Part shown: piece after piece, positions 1-7,404 of the stretch
Layout of the letters: each line of letters opens with the position of its first letter
Numbering within the stretch: the stretch's first letter is position 1
Assembly: GCA_002496635.1 (NCBI GenBank)
Contig: DAKQ01000048.1
Location: 1 to 16,893, forward strand
DNA from: Euryarchaeota archaeon UBA82
GTDB lineage: Archaea > Thermoplasmatota > Poseidoniia > Poseidoniales > Poseidoniaceae
Length of the DNA stretch: 16,893 nucleotides
Direction: 5' to 3'
The notes under the pieces: model-generated
What the model saw: only the letters and a program-made list of their open reading frames with translations
What the model was told of the DNA's origin: nothing
Database searches by the model: none
Made by a program: the position numbers and the translations under genes

Positions 1-1823
1 TTATCTGCGTAATGAGCAAATTCGAGATCGAACCAAATTCCTGCCACATCACATGGGTTTTGGTAACTTAGAACCGCTGAGAAACCGAGCGCTGAGGAAG
101 GCATCCCAGCAGTTTCTCCAAGCGTATACTTGACGTTATTTTGCATGATTAGGTTATAGTCATTCATTGAGACTGAGATCTCAGGGCTCTCAGCGCAATC
201 ATCCTGAATGTACGGTGTTATCGAAGCAATTGGGTGTGAAAAGTGAGAGCGGAATTTGTCAGCAGTAAAAGCTGTATCAATCACTTCAGGATTGTACATC
301 ATCAAGTCACCAAGTCCTTGTGAGGACCAAATCCCATTTTCTGGAGGGTTCGGCGAGATAATTGTTTGATTGAATCCTGTCCCGACTCTCGTACCAATCG
401 AGAAACCGTGAAGAACAGGCGTTGAGAGTTGGTCCGGGCCAGAATTGAAATTGAATTTTAAATCGACTGTTGGGTATGTTGAGGAGTTGATGTCCCATAG
501 TTCGAGAACACTTCCAATTAGACCGGACATGGAATTGTTGTTTTCATCTACAACAATGAAACCAGTAACTGGATCGATAACATCGACAGAGAGAACGGCG
601 GTCGAGGTTGTTTCAGCTTCTATTGTTAGCAATCCATAGCCATTTGGATGGTTGTCACCTCCACCAACATTTGGCAAGATGTTGCGAACACCCATCCATC
701 CAGATTGTGGAAGAACGCTTCCAAATCGGAAGTTATCGATGTACCATCCTGGCATTGTGGTGTTGTCCAAAGAATAACCACTTGATAGAGGGATATTGTT
801 GTGTTCCAATACAAACCGAAGTTGGATATATGAACCGCCGTAATTGGATAAGTCGAGTTTCATGTTCCCCCAACCGTCTTGATTAAATGCAGAGGTGGAG
901 GTTCCACCGAGCGCATATTCATCGTATTGTACGCCATTACAGGCTCCGTTAATTTTCTGATTCGCTTGACCATTTCCTCTCTGATAATACCCAGAACCGA
1001 ATGAGACACCACTTGAGTTTTGAATGTCAAAGTCAATGTGTTCGAATTGATGTACGACCGGGTCGAAGATAGGTGTTGGTGCTGAACGTATCTCGACGTA
1101 TGCGCAATCTGCGTATCTGTAATTCGGGTTGGTACCAGATGTTGAATGGGTTGCAAGTTGATGCCATGAATCGAAGTATACTGAAGGATCTTTAATCGCT
1201 GCAGAAGTCATGTCAAGTGTCGGAGAAAGAAGTGTTTGAGCGTATGCTGAACCACCGTTATCGTCTGTATAGTCAATATCGAAGATGCCAGTTCCCCAAC
1301 AGTCGCTTCCAGAAGCACAATTAGAAGGAATGATAGCACCTCCAAATAACGAGCCATGGGACCAAGGAGCACCAGAACTTGGTGGTGGAGAGGTCGTATC
1401 CATGAACCCTGCTTGATCGCTCTCAAAGTCTGTCAAGAGTCCTTCTGCCTTGAGTGAAACAGGTGTTGAAGTGGCTCCATCTTCAAATTGGAAATCTGTT
1501 GGCTGGGAGAAAGCGGTTTTTTGTCCGTTGTAATTAGGATTCCAAACTCGAGGCATCGTTTCGATGTCAATACGAGTATGTGCTCCATGTACAGCAGGAG
1601 ATGTTGAGATTGCTACACTTGCAGAAGTAATGGATTCACCGACTGGTAAATCAACGGAGCCATCCACTTCATTCGTGAATGTCGATGCGTCGTTGAGAAC
1701 GATCTCAACTTCGCTTGTCCCCGAACTAAAATCCGATACACTTGCTGCAGTTGCAAGTGGGGTCAGTATCATCAAAGTCACAAGGAAAAATGCAATTTTT
1801 GTTCGTCCATCAGTAGAAGCCAT
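1..1823 (-). CDS. Large secreted surface protein with InhA/MAM-like jelly-roll domain (3' end beyond window)
   Basis: The reading frame stays open from ATG at 1823 to the left edge (607 codons, no stop), so the C-terminus is missing. AGGTGA lies 4 nt before the start. Residues 1-27 form a signal peptide: a basic start, a hydrophobic core at about 11-24, and an Ala-rich cleavage region. Residues about 131-370 resemble the MAM/VEG-type beta-sandwich of immune-inhibitor-A-like proteins. This part opens with a DFESDQAGF segment, has a WGNMKLDLSNYGG strand, and ends with GWYIDNFRFG. Four cysteines (169, 175, 240, 295) in this domain could form disulfides. Several N-x-S/T sequons fit an exported glycoprotein. 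After it come further Thr/Ser/Asn-rich beta-type segments. It is probably a cell-surface adhesin, S-layer-associated protein or glycan-binding protein. No catalytic zinc motif is visible in this part, so protease activity is not supported. The call as a secreted protein is secure; the function is not. Confidence 0.8.
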   Translation of the reverse strand, partial: MASTDGRTKIAFFLVTLMILTPLATAASVSDFSSGTSEVEIVLNDASTFTNEVDGSVDLPVGESITSASVAISTSPAVHGAHTRIDIETMPRVWNPNYNGQKTAFSQPTDFQFEDGATSTPVSLKAEGLLTDFESDQAGFMDTTSPPPSSGAPWSHGSLFGGAIIPSNCASGSDCWGTGIFDIDYTDDNGGSAYAQTLLSPTLDMTSAAIKDPSVYFDSWHQLATHSTSGTNPNYRYADCAYVEIRSAPTPIFDPVVHQFEHIDFDIQNSSGVSFGSGYYQRGNGQANQKINGACNGVQYDEYALGGTSTSAFNQDGWGNMKLDLSNYGGSYIQLRFVLEHNNIPLSSGYSLDNTTMPGWYIDNFRFGSVLPQSGWMGVRNILPNVGGGDNHPNGYGLLTIEAETTSTAVLSVDVIDPVTGFIVVDENNNSMSGLIGSVLELWDINSSTYPTVDLKFNFNSGPDQLSTPVLHGFSIGTRVGTGFNQTIISPNPPENGIWSSQGLGDLMMYNPEVIDTAFTADKFRSHFSHPIASITPYIQDDCAESPEISVSMNDYNLIMQNNVKYTLGETAGMPSSALGFSAVLSYQNPCDVAGIWFDLEFAHYAD

Positions 1824-1976
1824 GGTTTCACCTATGTGTTGCGTAACGACTCTGCTCTAAAACCTCGTCGCTTAACTGACTACATCGGCTTGGAATCATA
1901 CATTCGCTCGATAAATAGGATATTTTCCACTTTTCGACTCCATGTCTTCATATTGGAGAGGAGTGTGGGCATTCTC

Positions 1977-2441
1977 ATGAAGCCATTCTCAACCGAGCCG
2001 GTGATGTTGATTGAAGAAGTCTTTCCTCAAGACACGAACTCATATAATACGCTCTTCGGAGGGCGCTTACTTTCAGTTATGGACAAAGCCGCCGGCATCG
2101 CATGTTCAAAATTTGCACATCGGGAATTCGTTACAATCTCAATTGATACATTGACCTTCAAAGCTCCTGCAAGACAGGGAGACCTAATCGAGGTTACTGG
2201 ACGAGTGGTATTCACGAGTACTCACACTGCAGGAGTCAAGGTTACTGCATGTGCGATGACCAAATCAGATTGGGAAACTCGTGTGATTTGTGAAGGTTAT
2301 TTCTTCATGGTTGCCATCGATTCAATGATGCGTCCGATTCCAATTCCTCAGTTAGTTCCCGAATCAGAAGAAGATATGAACGAGTGGAAGAAAGCTGAAG
2401 AAATTCGAGAAAACATGCTCTCAAAGCGTAATTCTGAATGA
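1977..2441 (+). CDS. Acyl-CoA thioesterase, YciA/BACH-like hotdog fold
   Basis: This gene encodes 154 residues and likely hydrolyses acyl-CoA to free acid and CoA in the cytoplasm. The conserved family core is visible: a D-T-N segment followed by TLFGGRLLSVMDKAAGIA (helix and active-site region), then a strand with TISIDTLTFKAPARQGDLIEV, typical of the YciA/cytosolic acyl-CoA hydrolase group. It is a single hotdog domain, and such proteins usually assemble as hexamers. An acidic Lys/Glu-rich helix ends the protein. The frame is open back to 1836, but the family's conserved region begins just after ATG 1977, and a GGAGAGGAG stretch lies upstream. ATG 2004 is an alternative start. It is the first of three plus-strand genes, 35 nt before the next. 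A 9-bp inverted repeat spans its stop codon. The substrate chain length cannot be read from the sequence. Confidence 0.85.
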   Translation: MKPFSTEPVMLIEEVFPQDTNSYNTLFGGRLLSVMDKAAGIACSKFAHREFVTISIDTLTFKAPARQGDLIEVTGRVVFTSTHTAGVKVTACAMTKSDWETRVICEGYFFMVAIDSMMRPIPIPQLVPESEEDMNEWKKAEEIRENMLSKRNSE

Positions 2442-2447
2442 GAGCAT
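2415..2447 (+). terminator. Stop-spanning 9-bp inverted repeat
   Basis: ATGCTCTCA at 2415-2423 is perfectly complementary to TGAGAGCAT at 2439-2447 across a 15-nt loop. The stop codon of the thioesterase gene (2439-2441) forms the first three bases of the right arm. There is no T-tract afterwards. It could be a 3'-end stem-loop or an attenuator before the next gene at 2477. Confidence 0.45.
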
Positions 2448-2476
2448 TGATGAAAGAATCGCCTGTGGATTGACAC

Positions 2477-3499
2477 ATGCCAGTTCTTAATATCGCAATG
2501 GTTGGAAGCGACGACCTTGCACGAAGCATTGCAAAACCAACCGACCAGAGAGATGTTCACACCTACGTGAACAAAGACATGGTGAATGGTGAAGCACAAA
2601 TTCTATCCTTGATTCGTCCTGCAAAATATCCTGAACGTTTGCGCCCCCTACTCAATGCCCTCTCCGCAGCAAGAGCTGGTTTGATAGAAATCACTGCTAT
2701 CGATGCCACTCTTGGTGAAGCACTCGTTGCTTTTGCAAGTGCAAACATCAAACAAGGAATTGCGGTCATCCGCCCACCTCAAGGCGAATGGGTTGACGAA
2801 GACATGGTCAAAACATTGTTCAAACAAGCGGGATTGACTGATTGGACATTCGAGAAGGACGATGGCCCTGGTTTGAGATCTGCTCTTTATTCGATTATGG
2901 ATTCAATGGCAGAAGAATTACAGATGGTTGAACAACAACCTCTGGTTGTTCCGATCGACCAACATTTCAATGTGAAAGGAATCGGACTCGTAGCAATTGG
3001 ATATGTCCAATCGGGAAGCGTTTCAGTTCATGATGAAATTACCATGCTACCGTCAGGTGGTACTGGTTCGGTAAAATCCCTACAGGTTATGGACGATGAC
3101 GTCCCCAAGGCAGGAGCAGGCGACCGAGTTGGCATTGCACTTCGTAACGCAAAAGAAGAATCTCTAAGCGGAACATGCCTTATCGTTCTGCCAGAACTCG
3201 ATGACAAGCGAAAGGACATTCACAGACCTCTTGCCCTAGAATCTCACTCATTGTCGCAAATGAGCCTCAATGTTTCTCCCTTCCAAAAGAGAAAATTAAC
3301 CGTCGGCGATGTCCTCCATGCGTCGATTGATTTGCAATTTGTCGTTGGACGGGTTGAATCAATAGACGGAAGTATTGGCACAGTTCGTTGGGAAACACCC
3401 CTCCTGCAACGTATTGAAAATCCACCTTCTGTTTTAATCGCTCAACTTGATTCAAAACCAAGAATCATGGGCGATGCAAATCTGACAAAACAAGAATGA
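2477..3499 (+). CDS. Archaeal SelB-like (aSelBL) translation-factor relative, degenerate GTPase
   Basis: This gene encodes 340 residues. Residues about 157-226 match an EF-Tu/SelB domain II, with VPIDQHFNVKGIGLVAIGYVQSGSVSVHDEI followed by the AGAGDRVGIALR signature, and a domain III-like part follows. The N-terminus (MPVLNIAMVGSDD...) keeps the first beta strand of a translational GTPase. It lacks the P-loop: where GHVDHGKT should be, residues 10-25 have no GxxxxGK[ST]. No DxxGH or NKxD motif is apparent either. This matches the aSelBL family described in archaea, SelB relatives that lost GTP-binding residues. A role near the ribosome or in tRNA binding is inferred only. ATG 2477 is the first start and only a weak SD-like GTGGAT precedes it. 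The gene lies between the thioesterase and a membrane-protein gene on the same strand, probably one transcription unit. Family assignment is fairly sure; the role is unknown. Confidence 0.75.
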   Translation: MPVLNIAMVGSDDLARSIAKPTDQRDVHTYVNKDMVNGEAQILSLIRPAKYPERLRPLLNALSAARAGLIEITAIDATLGEALVAFASANIKQGIAVIRPPQGEWVDEDMVKTLFKQAGLTDWTFEKDDGPGLRSALYSIMDSMAEELQMVEQQPLVVPIDQHFNVKGIGLVAIGYVQSGSVSVHDEITMLPSGGTGSVKSLQVMDDDVPKAGAGDRVGIALRNAKEESLSGTCLIVLPELDDKRKDIHRPLALESHSLSQMSLNVSPFQKRKLTVGDVLHASIDLQFVVGRVESIDGSIGTVRWETPLLQRIENPPSVLIAQLDSKPRIMGDANLTKQE

Positions 3500-3517
3500 T
3501 TCGGCTCCAATTTTGTC
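3484..3517 (+). terminator. Stop-spanning 7-bp inverted repeat
   Basis: GACAAAA at 3484-3490 pairs with TTTTGTC at 3511-3517, separated by 20 nt that contain the stop codon (3497-3499) of the SelB-like gene. The right arm carries a short T4 run. Confidence 0.35.
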
Positions 3518-3590
3518 GTCCACGAACGACCTTCTAAATCTCGTACTTTGGGGATGCATTGATAATGGGCTGGTTCTACTGCTCGATGGG

Positions 3591-5018
3591 ATGCTGACCA
3601 ACAGGCGCAACGAACGCCTTGCGGAGAGTGGGGAGAGAGTAACTCTTCCTGGTCTACGCTTGGTAGGAGAAGGGGGCAAGGCGAGAGCAAGCCTTACGAA
3701 TTCTCGAGTATCTTTTGAATTCAGAAACGGTAATTGTCTCGAATTTAGATACGATTCTATTGCAAGAATGCATCACCACAACACAACGCTTGTTCCTGCA
3801 TGGATAGCGTTTGTAGGCGTTTGCGCGTTGTATGCTTCATGGCGTATCATCACCCCTGCTGATCTCAGAGTGTTCTCATTCTTGGCTGGCGTGATCTTGA
3901 TATCGAGTTGGGGGCTTACCAAGCGTCCAACCCTCACATTGGACATGAATTTAGGCGACTGTCATGTCATCTATGGAAATGATTCGAAATTACTTGAGTT
4001 CTCGATGCTGATTCAAAGGATAAATGAAGGGATGACACTCGAAGAAGCGAAGATTGGCACCGAAATGATGAATCAGGATACTGATTATCCACGTGAAGCT
4101 GCTCAAGAAGCGTACAGAGAATTACCAATGCCTCCGGTGGATTTGGTTCCTTCAGCAAGCATAACCTCATTCTTGGGAACTGAAAGACCATCGAATGAAG
4201 GATTCGAAATCGATGAAGAAACCATTCCGAGATGGGCTAATGACATCATGAATCAGCCTCCTTCAAATGAGCATGGACTCATCGCCCGTGGACGTGAACA
4301 TATCTCTACTCGAAGAGGATATCAAACGCAGGAGATTCAGCCCCAATACAATCCAGTAGGTGGAATTGATGCAATATTTACTGGAGATGCTCCGCTTCCA
4401 CCCGATGTAGAAGCACGGCACGGCAGTTCATCTCAACGAATGCAGCAAGCAAGAGGTTTAGCAATCCCCCGTCAACCGATGGCAACAACGCCAATCCCTC
4501 AAACTCATTTGCCTAGTTTTGTCGGCCCAGAAGGGGCACACATCCCACATAGTTCTGGTATATTCACTTCACCAGATCACCTTTTGGATAGTTTCTCTTC
4601 TGAGGAAACTGAAGAGGCTCCATCACTTTTTGAACAAGCATTGCCTCCGATTGAACAACCAAGAACAGACCCTCAACCTGCGTTAAAATCAGGTATCATT
4701 CGAAGGAACAGTGGAAATAATTCGTTAAAACGTATTCAAGTACGTTCGAACAATAATGAGAACAAAATCGTGAAACCAAAGAGGTCGAAAACATCGATTG
4801 TGACTCGAGGGATTTCATCGACAATGCGAAAGGTTCGAAATAAAATCACTGAACTGAGTGGAGATGGCGTAGACGATGAGATCATTGAGCATATGCATGG
4901 CCACATTCAGGAAGAAGCTCCACAAGAAGTTCCTCAATCATTTAGTTCCCTTACTGAATCGCAAGAAGTTACACCGATTCAACAATCTGGCCGTCATGGA
5001 TTACGACGATTCGATTGA
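3591..5018 (+). CDS. Two-helix membrane protein, PH-like N-terminal part, long polar tail
   Basis: I do not recognise this protein. From ATG 3591 it has 475 residues. The frame is open back to a TTG at 3513, but that start has no SD and would only add 26 residues. Residues 20-60 alternate polar and hydrophobic strands (NSRVSFEF, NCLEFRYDSIARMH), reminiscent of a bacterial PH-like domain. Two adjacent transmembrane helices follow (about 66-86 and 92-110). After them a strand-helix stretch (LTLDMN...VIYGND...LEFSMLIQRINEG) could complete the same fold, so the helices may be a hairpin inserted in it. From about residue 155 to the end the chain is low-complexity, rich in Pro, Gln, Glu and Ser. 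It includes a strongly basic patch (KPKRSKTSIVTRG) and looks disordered. Its last 18 nt overlap the 3' end of the opposing kinase gene. Membrane anchoring is well supported; the function is unknown. Confidence 0.7.
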   Translation: MLTNRRNERLAESGERVTLPGLRLVGEGGKARASLTNSRVSFEFRNGNCLEFRYDSIARMHHHNTTLVPAWIAFVGVCALYASWRIITPADLRVFSFLAGVILISSWGLTKRPTLTLDMNLGDCHVIYGNDSKLLEFSMLIQRINEGMTLEEAKIGTEMMNQDTDYPREAAQEAYRELPMPPVDLVPSASITSFLGTERPSNEGFEIDEETIPRWANDIMNQPPSNEHGLIARGREHISTRRGYQTQEIQPQYNPVGGIDAIFTGDAPLPPDVEARHGSSSQRMQQARGLAIPRQPMATTPIPQTHLPSFVGPEGAHIPHSSGIFTSPDHLLDSFSSEETEEAPSLFEQALPPIEQPRTDPQPALKSGIIRRNSGNNSLKRIQVRSNNNENKIVKPKRSKTSIVTRGISSTMRKVRNKITELSGDGVDDEIIEHMHGHIQEEAPQEVPQSFSSLTESQEVTPIQQSGRHGLRRFD

Positions 5019-5939
5019 GATTCCTGAAATATTACAGAACGAATTATATCGCTGCTGATATGCATCTTGAGAAATCTTTTCGAGAATCGTCGTTCCAAAT
5101 TCTTCAAGGGTGAAACTTGCTGTTACTGTGGCATGAGACAAGGCAATTCGAAGTTCTTCGACTGTCATCTCTCCTCGACCAGAAGAAAGGCATGCTGCAA
5201 GTGCACCTGCAAATGTATCCCCGCAACCTGTTGGATCAATGACTTTAGAACAAGGATAGGACGGCATTGCAATTGTTTCTTCACCGTGAAGAGCAATAAC
5301 TCCATGCTCACCTCTCTTTACGATAAGTGTGGGTATGGAAGCCATCTCCTGAACTGCTTTGGCTGCAGCCACAACATTATCCATCCCAGCAAGCATACTC
5401 GCTTCCCCATCATTAATCACGACAATGTCGACGCTTTTCATCGCTTCAAGTAGAGTATCATGTGCGATGTCAATCCACAGATTCATTGAATCAAGAATTG
5501 AAAATCGAATCGGTTTCGATTGATCTAATACGGATAGTTGGATAGCAGGATGTAAATTCGCACAGAACGTCACGGTTGGATTTCTGCCATGCTCCGGAAC
5601 TTTTGGTTCAAAGTGCTCAAAGACATTCAAATGTGTTTCATGCGTTATTGCTTGAGCCATCGAACCTTCATAGGATCCAACCCAGCGAAAGGTTTCACCT
5701 TCAACTGTTTCAATTCCTTTCGTATCCAGATGAGCATTTTCTAAAATCGCTCGATCTTGTTGTCGGAAATCTGAACCTACAACTCCTACGAGTCCAACGG
5801 AGTCAAGTCCCAATCTATTCCGATGAAACGCACATGATAAGCCAGCATATGTTGCAGAACCCCCAAGCGCATTTTCCACAGCACCAAGAGGCGATGCTAT
5901 GCTATCATAGGCTAAACTTCCAACGATCAAAACATCCAT
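5001..5939 (-). CDS. PfkB/ribokinase-family kinase
   Basis: This gene encodes 312 residues, a usual length for the family. It likely transfers phosphate from ATP to the hydroxyl of a sugar, nucleoside or related metabolite. The N-terminus has the family's first strand (MDVLIVGSLAYD) and the glycine pair GGSATYAG at 26-33. The C-terminal signature DPTGCGDTFAGAL begins at 235; Asp241 is the expected catalytic base and GCGD forms the anion hole. The VINDGEA (174-180) and VKRGEHG (207-213) segments also fit. No residue pattern pins down the substrate. Start ATG 5939 lies 10 nt after the biotin carboxylase stop, and a GAGGTTGA SD-like stretch precedes it, so the two are almost certainly cotranscribed. 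The 3' end overlaps the opposing gene by 18 bp. Confidence 0.87.
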   Translation of the reverse strand: MDVLIVGSLAYDSIASPLGAVENALGGSATYAGLSCAFHRNRLGLDSVGLVGVVGSDFRQQDRAILENAHLDTKGIETVEGETFRWVGSYEGSMAQAITHETHLNVFEHFEPKVPEHGRNPTVTFCANLHPAIQLSVLDQSKPIRFSILDSMNLWIDIAHDTLLEAMKSVDIVVINDGEASMLAGMDNVVAAAKAVQEMASIPTLIVKRGEHGVIALHGEETIAMPSYPCSKVIDPTGCGDTFAGALAACLSSGRGEMTVEELRIALSHATVTASFTLEEFGTTILEKISQDAYQQRYNSFCNISGISIESS

Positions 5940-5949
5940 CGAATCAACC

Positions 5950-7290
5950 TCAACCTAAGAGTTCCTGATGCATGTCAATGTATTGGATGGTGATATCGCC
6001 GTTGATAAAATCGGTTTCATCCATAATTCTACGATGGAGTGGAATGAGATGCTCAACACCTGTAATCACTGTCTCATCGAGAGCCGTTCTCATCCGACGA
6101 ATCGCATCTTCTCGGTCTCTTCCCCAGACAAGTAACTTAGCAAGAAGTGAATCAAATGACCCCGGCATCTCGTAACCCGGATGCGCATGTGTATCTACTC
6201 GGACACCGAATCCTGACGGGAAATGGCATTCCCACAGCCGTCCAGGACTTGGTATGAATTCCCGAGGATCTTCAGCGTTCAAACGGCATTGAATCGAATG
6301 GCCATTCCAAGTGATGTCATCTTGAGCAAGAGGGAGTGATTCACCTTGAGCTACTCGAATTCCAAGTTCAACAAGGTTATGGCCTGTGATTAATTCTGTG
6401 ACAGTATGTTCAACTTGAACACGTGGATTTACTTCTAAGAAGTAGAAGTCTCCATTTGCATCACGAAGAAATTCAAAGGTTGCAAGGCCTTTGTACCCCA
6501 CGGATTCAGCACCTTTACAAACAAGGGCGCCAATTTCTTCCCGCTTTTCTGGAGTGAGCCAAGGGCCTTCTTCAACCAACTTCTGATGACGGCGTTGGAT
6601 GGAACAAAATCGTTCACCAAAATGGATTGCATTTTTACCATCTGCGAGCACTTGGAATTCAACGTGCTGTGCTCCTTGTATGTACTTTTCAACGAATACA
6701 CGCGAATCACCGAAAGCGGATTTTGCTCTGGATTGGCATAGTTTCAAAGCACTCTCGAATTCTTCTGCGGCTTCTACAATTTGCATACCGATACCACCTC
6801 CTCCAGCAGCTGCTTTGATAATGACTGGATAACCGATCTCATCTGCGAGTGCTGATGCGACAGAAGCCTCTGAAATAGGTTCTGAGGATCCTTTTGCAGT
6901 TGGCAAACCTGCTGCTTCCATTGCAGCGCGTGCTTCAATTTTATCTCCGAGTAAACTAATAACATCTGCACTTGGCCCGATGAAGGTAATTCCTTCTTCC
7001 TGAAGTCTCTTGACAAAACCAGCATTTTCGGCGAGGAATCCATAACCTGGATGAACAGCATCACAGCCCATATCTTTGGCTGCTTGCACGACTGCTTCGA
7101 TGTCAAGATAAGCATCAAGTGGATTGATCACATCTCTGAAATGAGCATCGTCAGAAAGACGCACTGGTAATGATAAACGGTCTTCTTTACCGTAGATAAT
7201 TGCGGCTTCGATACCCATGTCACGAAGTGTTCGCATAATTCGAAGAGCAATTTCTCCACGGTTGGCAATCAAGACTTTTGAGAACCCCAT
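5950..7290 (-). CDS. accC: Biotin carboxylase subunit of an acyl-CoA carboxylase (AccC/PycA type)
   Basis: This gene encodes 446 residues, the length of a stand-alone biotin carboxylase. It carboxylates biotin on a carrier protein using ATP and bicarbonate. The domains occur in order. The N-terminal preATP-grasp domain begins KVLIANRGEIALRIMRT. The ATP-grasp domain has the Gly-rich loop AAAGGGGIGM at 160-169. The CSIQRRHQK segment at 229-237 includes the catalytic Lys237. The EVNPRVQVEHTVTE segment at 286-299 carries the metal-binding Glu and the active-site Arg290. The C-terminal lid includes CRLNAEDP and FIPSPG. The usual H-x-x-ADEA-x-x-IG stretch is altered: residues 40-62 read SLPVRLSDDAH then FRDVINPLDAYLD. 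No biotin carrier or carboxyltransferase gene is adjacent, so partners must lie elsewhere and the acyl-CoA substrate is open. There is no clear SD before ATG 7290, but a TATA-like GCTTATTAGA lies about 40 nt upstream. The PfkB kinase follows 10 nt downstream. Confidence 0.93.
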   Translation of the reverse strand: MGFSKVLIANRGEIALRIMRTLRDMGIEAAIIYGKEDRLSLPVRLSDDAHFRDVINPLDAYLDIEAVVQAAKDMGCDAVHPGYGFLAENAGFVKRLQEEGITFIGPSADVISLLGDKIEARAAMEAAGLPTAKGSSEPISEASVASALADEIGYPVIIKAAAGGGGIGMQIVEAAEEFESALKLCQSRAKSAFGDSRVFVEKYIQGAQHVEFQVLADGKNAIHFGERFCSIQRRHQKLVEEGPWLTPEKREEIGALVCKGAESVGYKGLATFEFLRDANGDFYFLEVNPRVQVEHTVTELITGHNLVELGIRVAQGESLPLAQDDITWNGHSIQCRLNAEDPREFIPSPGRLWECHFPSGFGVRVDTHAHPGYEMPGSFDSLLAKLLVWGRDREDAIRRMRTALDETVITGVEHLIPLHRRIMDETDFINGDITIQYIDMHQELLG

Positions 7291-7328
7291 GTACTGATGT
7301 TATCCAAGACACCCTATGAGCAAAGCGG

Positions 7329-7338
7329 TCTAATAAGC
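7329..7338 (-). promoter_or_regulatory. Candidate TATA box for the biotin carboxylase operon
   Basis: The minus strand reads GCTTATTAGA about 40 nt before ATG 7290. With usual archaeal spacing this predicts a start near 7307 and a short leader. This is motif reading only. Confidence 0.35.
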
Positions 7339-7376
7339 ACCTTCTCGGGCACGAGTGCAATGTTGTAGGATTCCTC

Positions 7377-7396
7377 GGAATTGGCTACCCAATTCC
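7377..7396 (-). terminator. Perfect 8-bp hairpin just after the reductase stop
   Basis: GGAATTGG at 7377-7384 and CCAATTCC at 7389-7396 form an uninterrupted 8-bp stem with a 4-nt loop. It begins 8 nt downstream of the reductase stop codon (7405-7407) on the minus strand. No U-tract follows, so it is not a classical intrinsic terminator. It may be a 3'-end stabilising or processing structure. Confidence 0.5.
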
Positions 7397-7404
7397 TAAA
7401 TGAA

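Noticed and set aside
626..814. Apparent frameshift in the surface-protein gene suggested by a short frame with a stop at 626
   Set aside because: On careful reading the main minus-strand frame continues without interruption through this region to position 1.
1836..1976. N-terminal extension of the thioesterase from ATG 1836
   Set aside because: The 47 extra residues are not family-like, and the stretch overlaps the divergent promoter spacer of the surface-protein gene.
5067..5968. Plus-strand frames of about 130 codons opposite the kinase gene
   Set aside because: They are antisense shadows of a strongly conserved PfkB gene, with no SD and no recognisable product.
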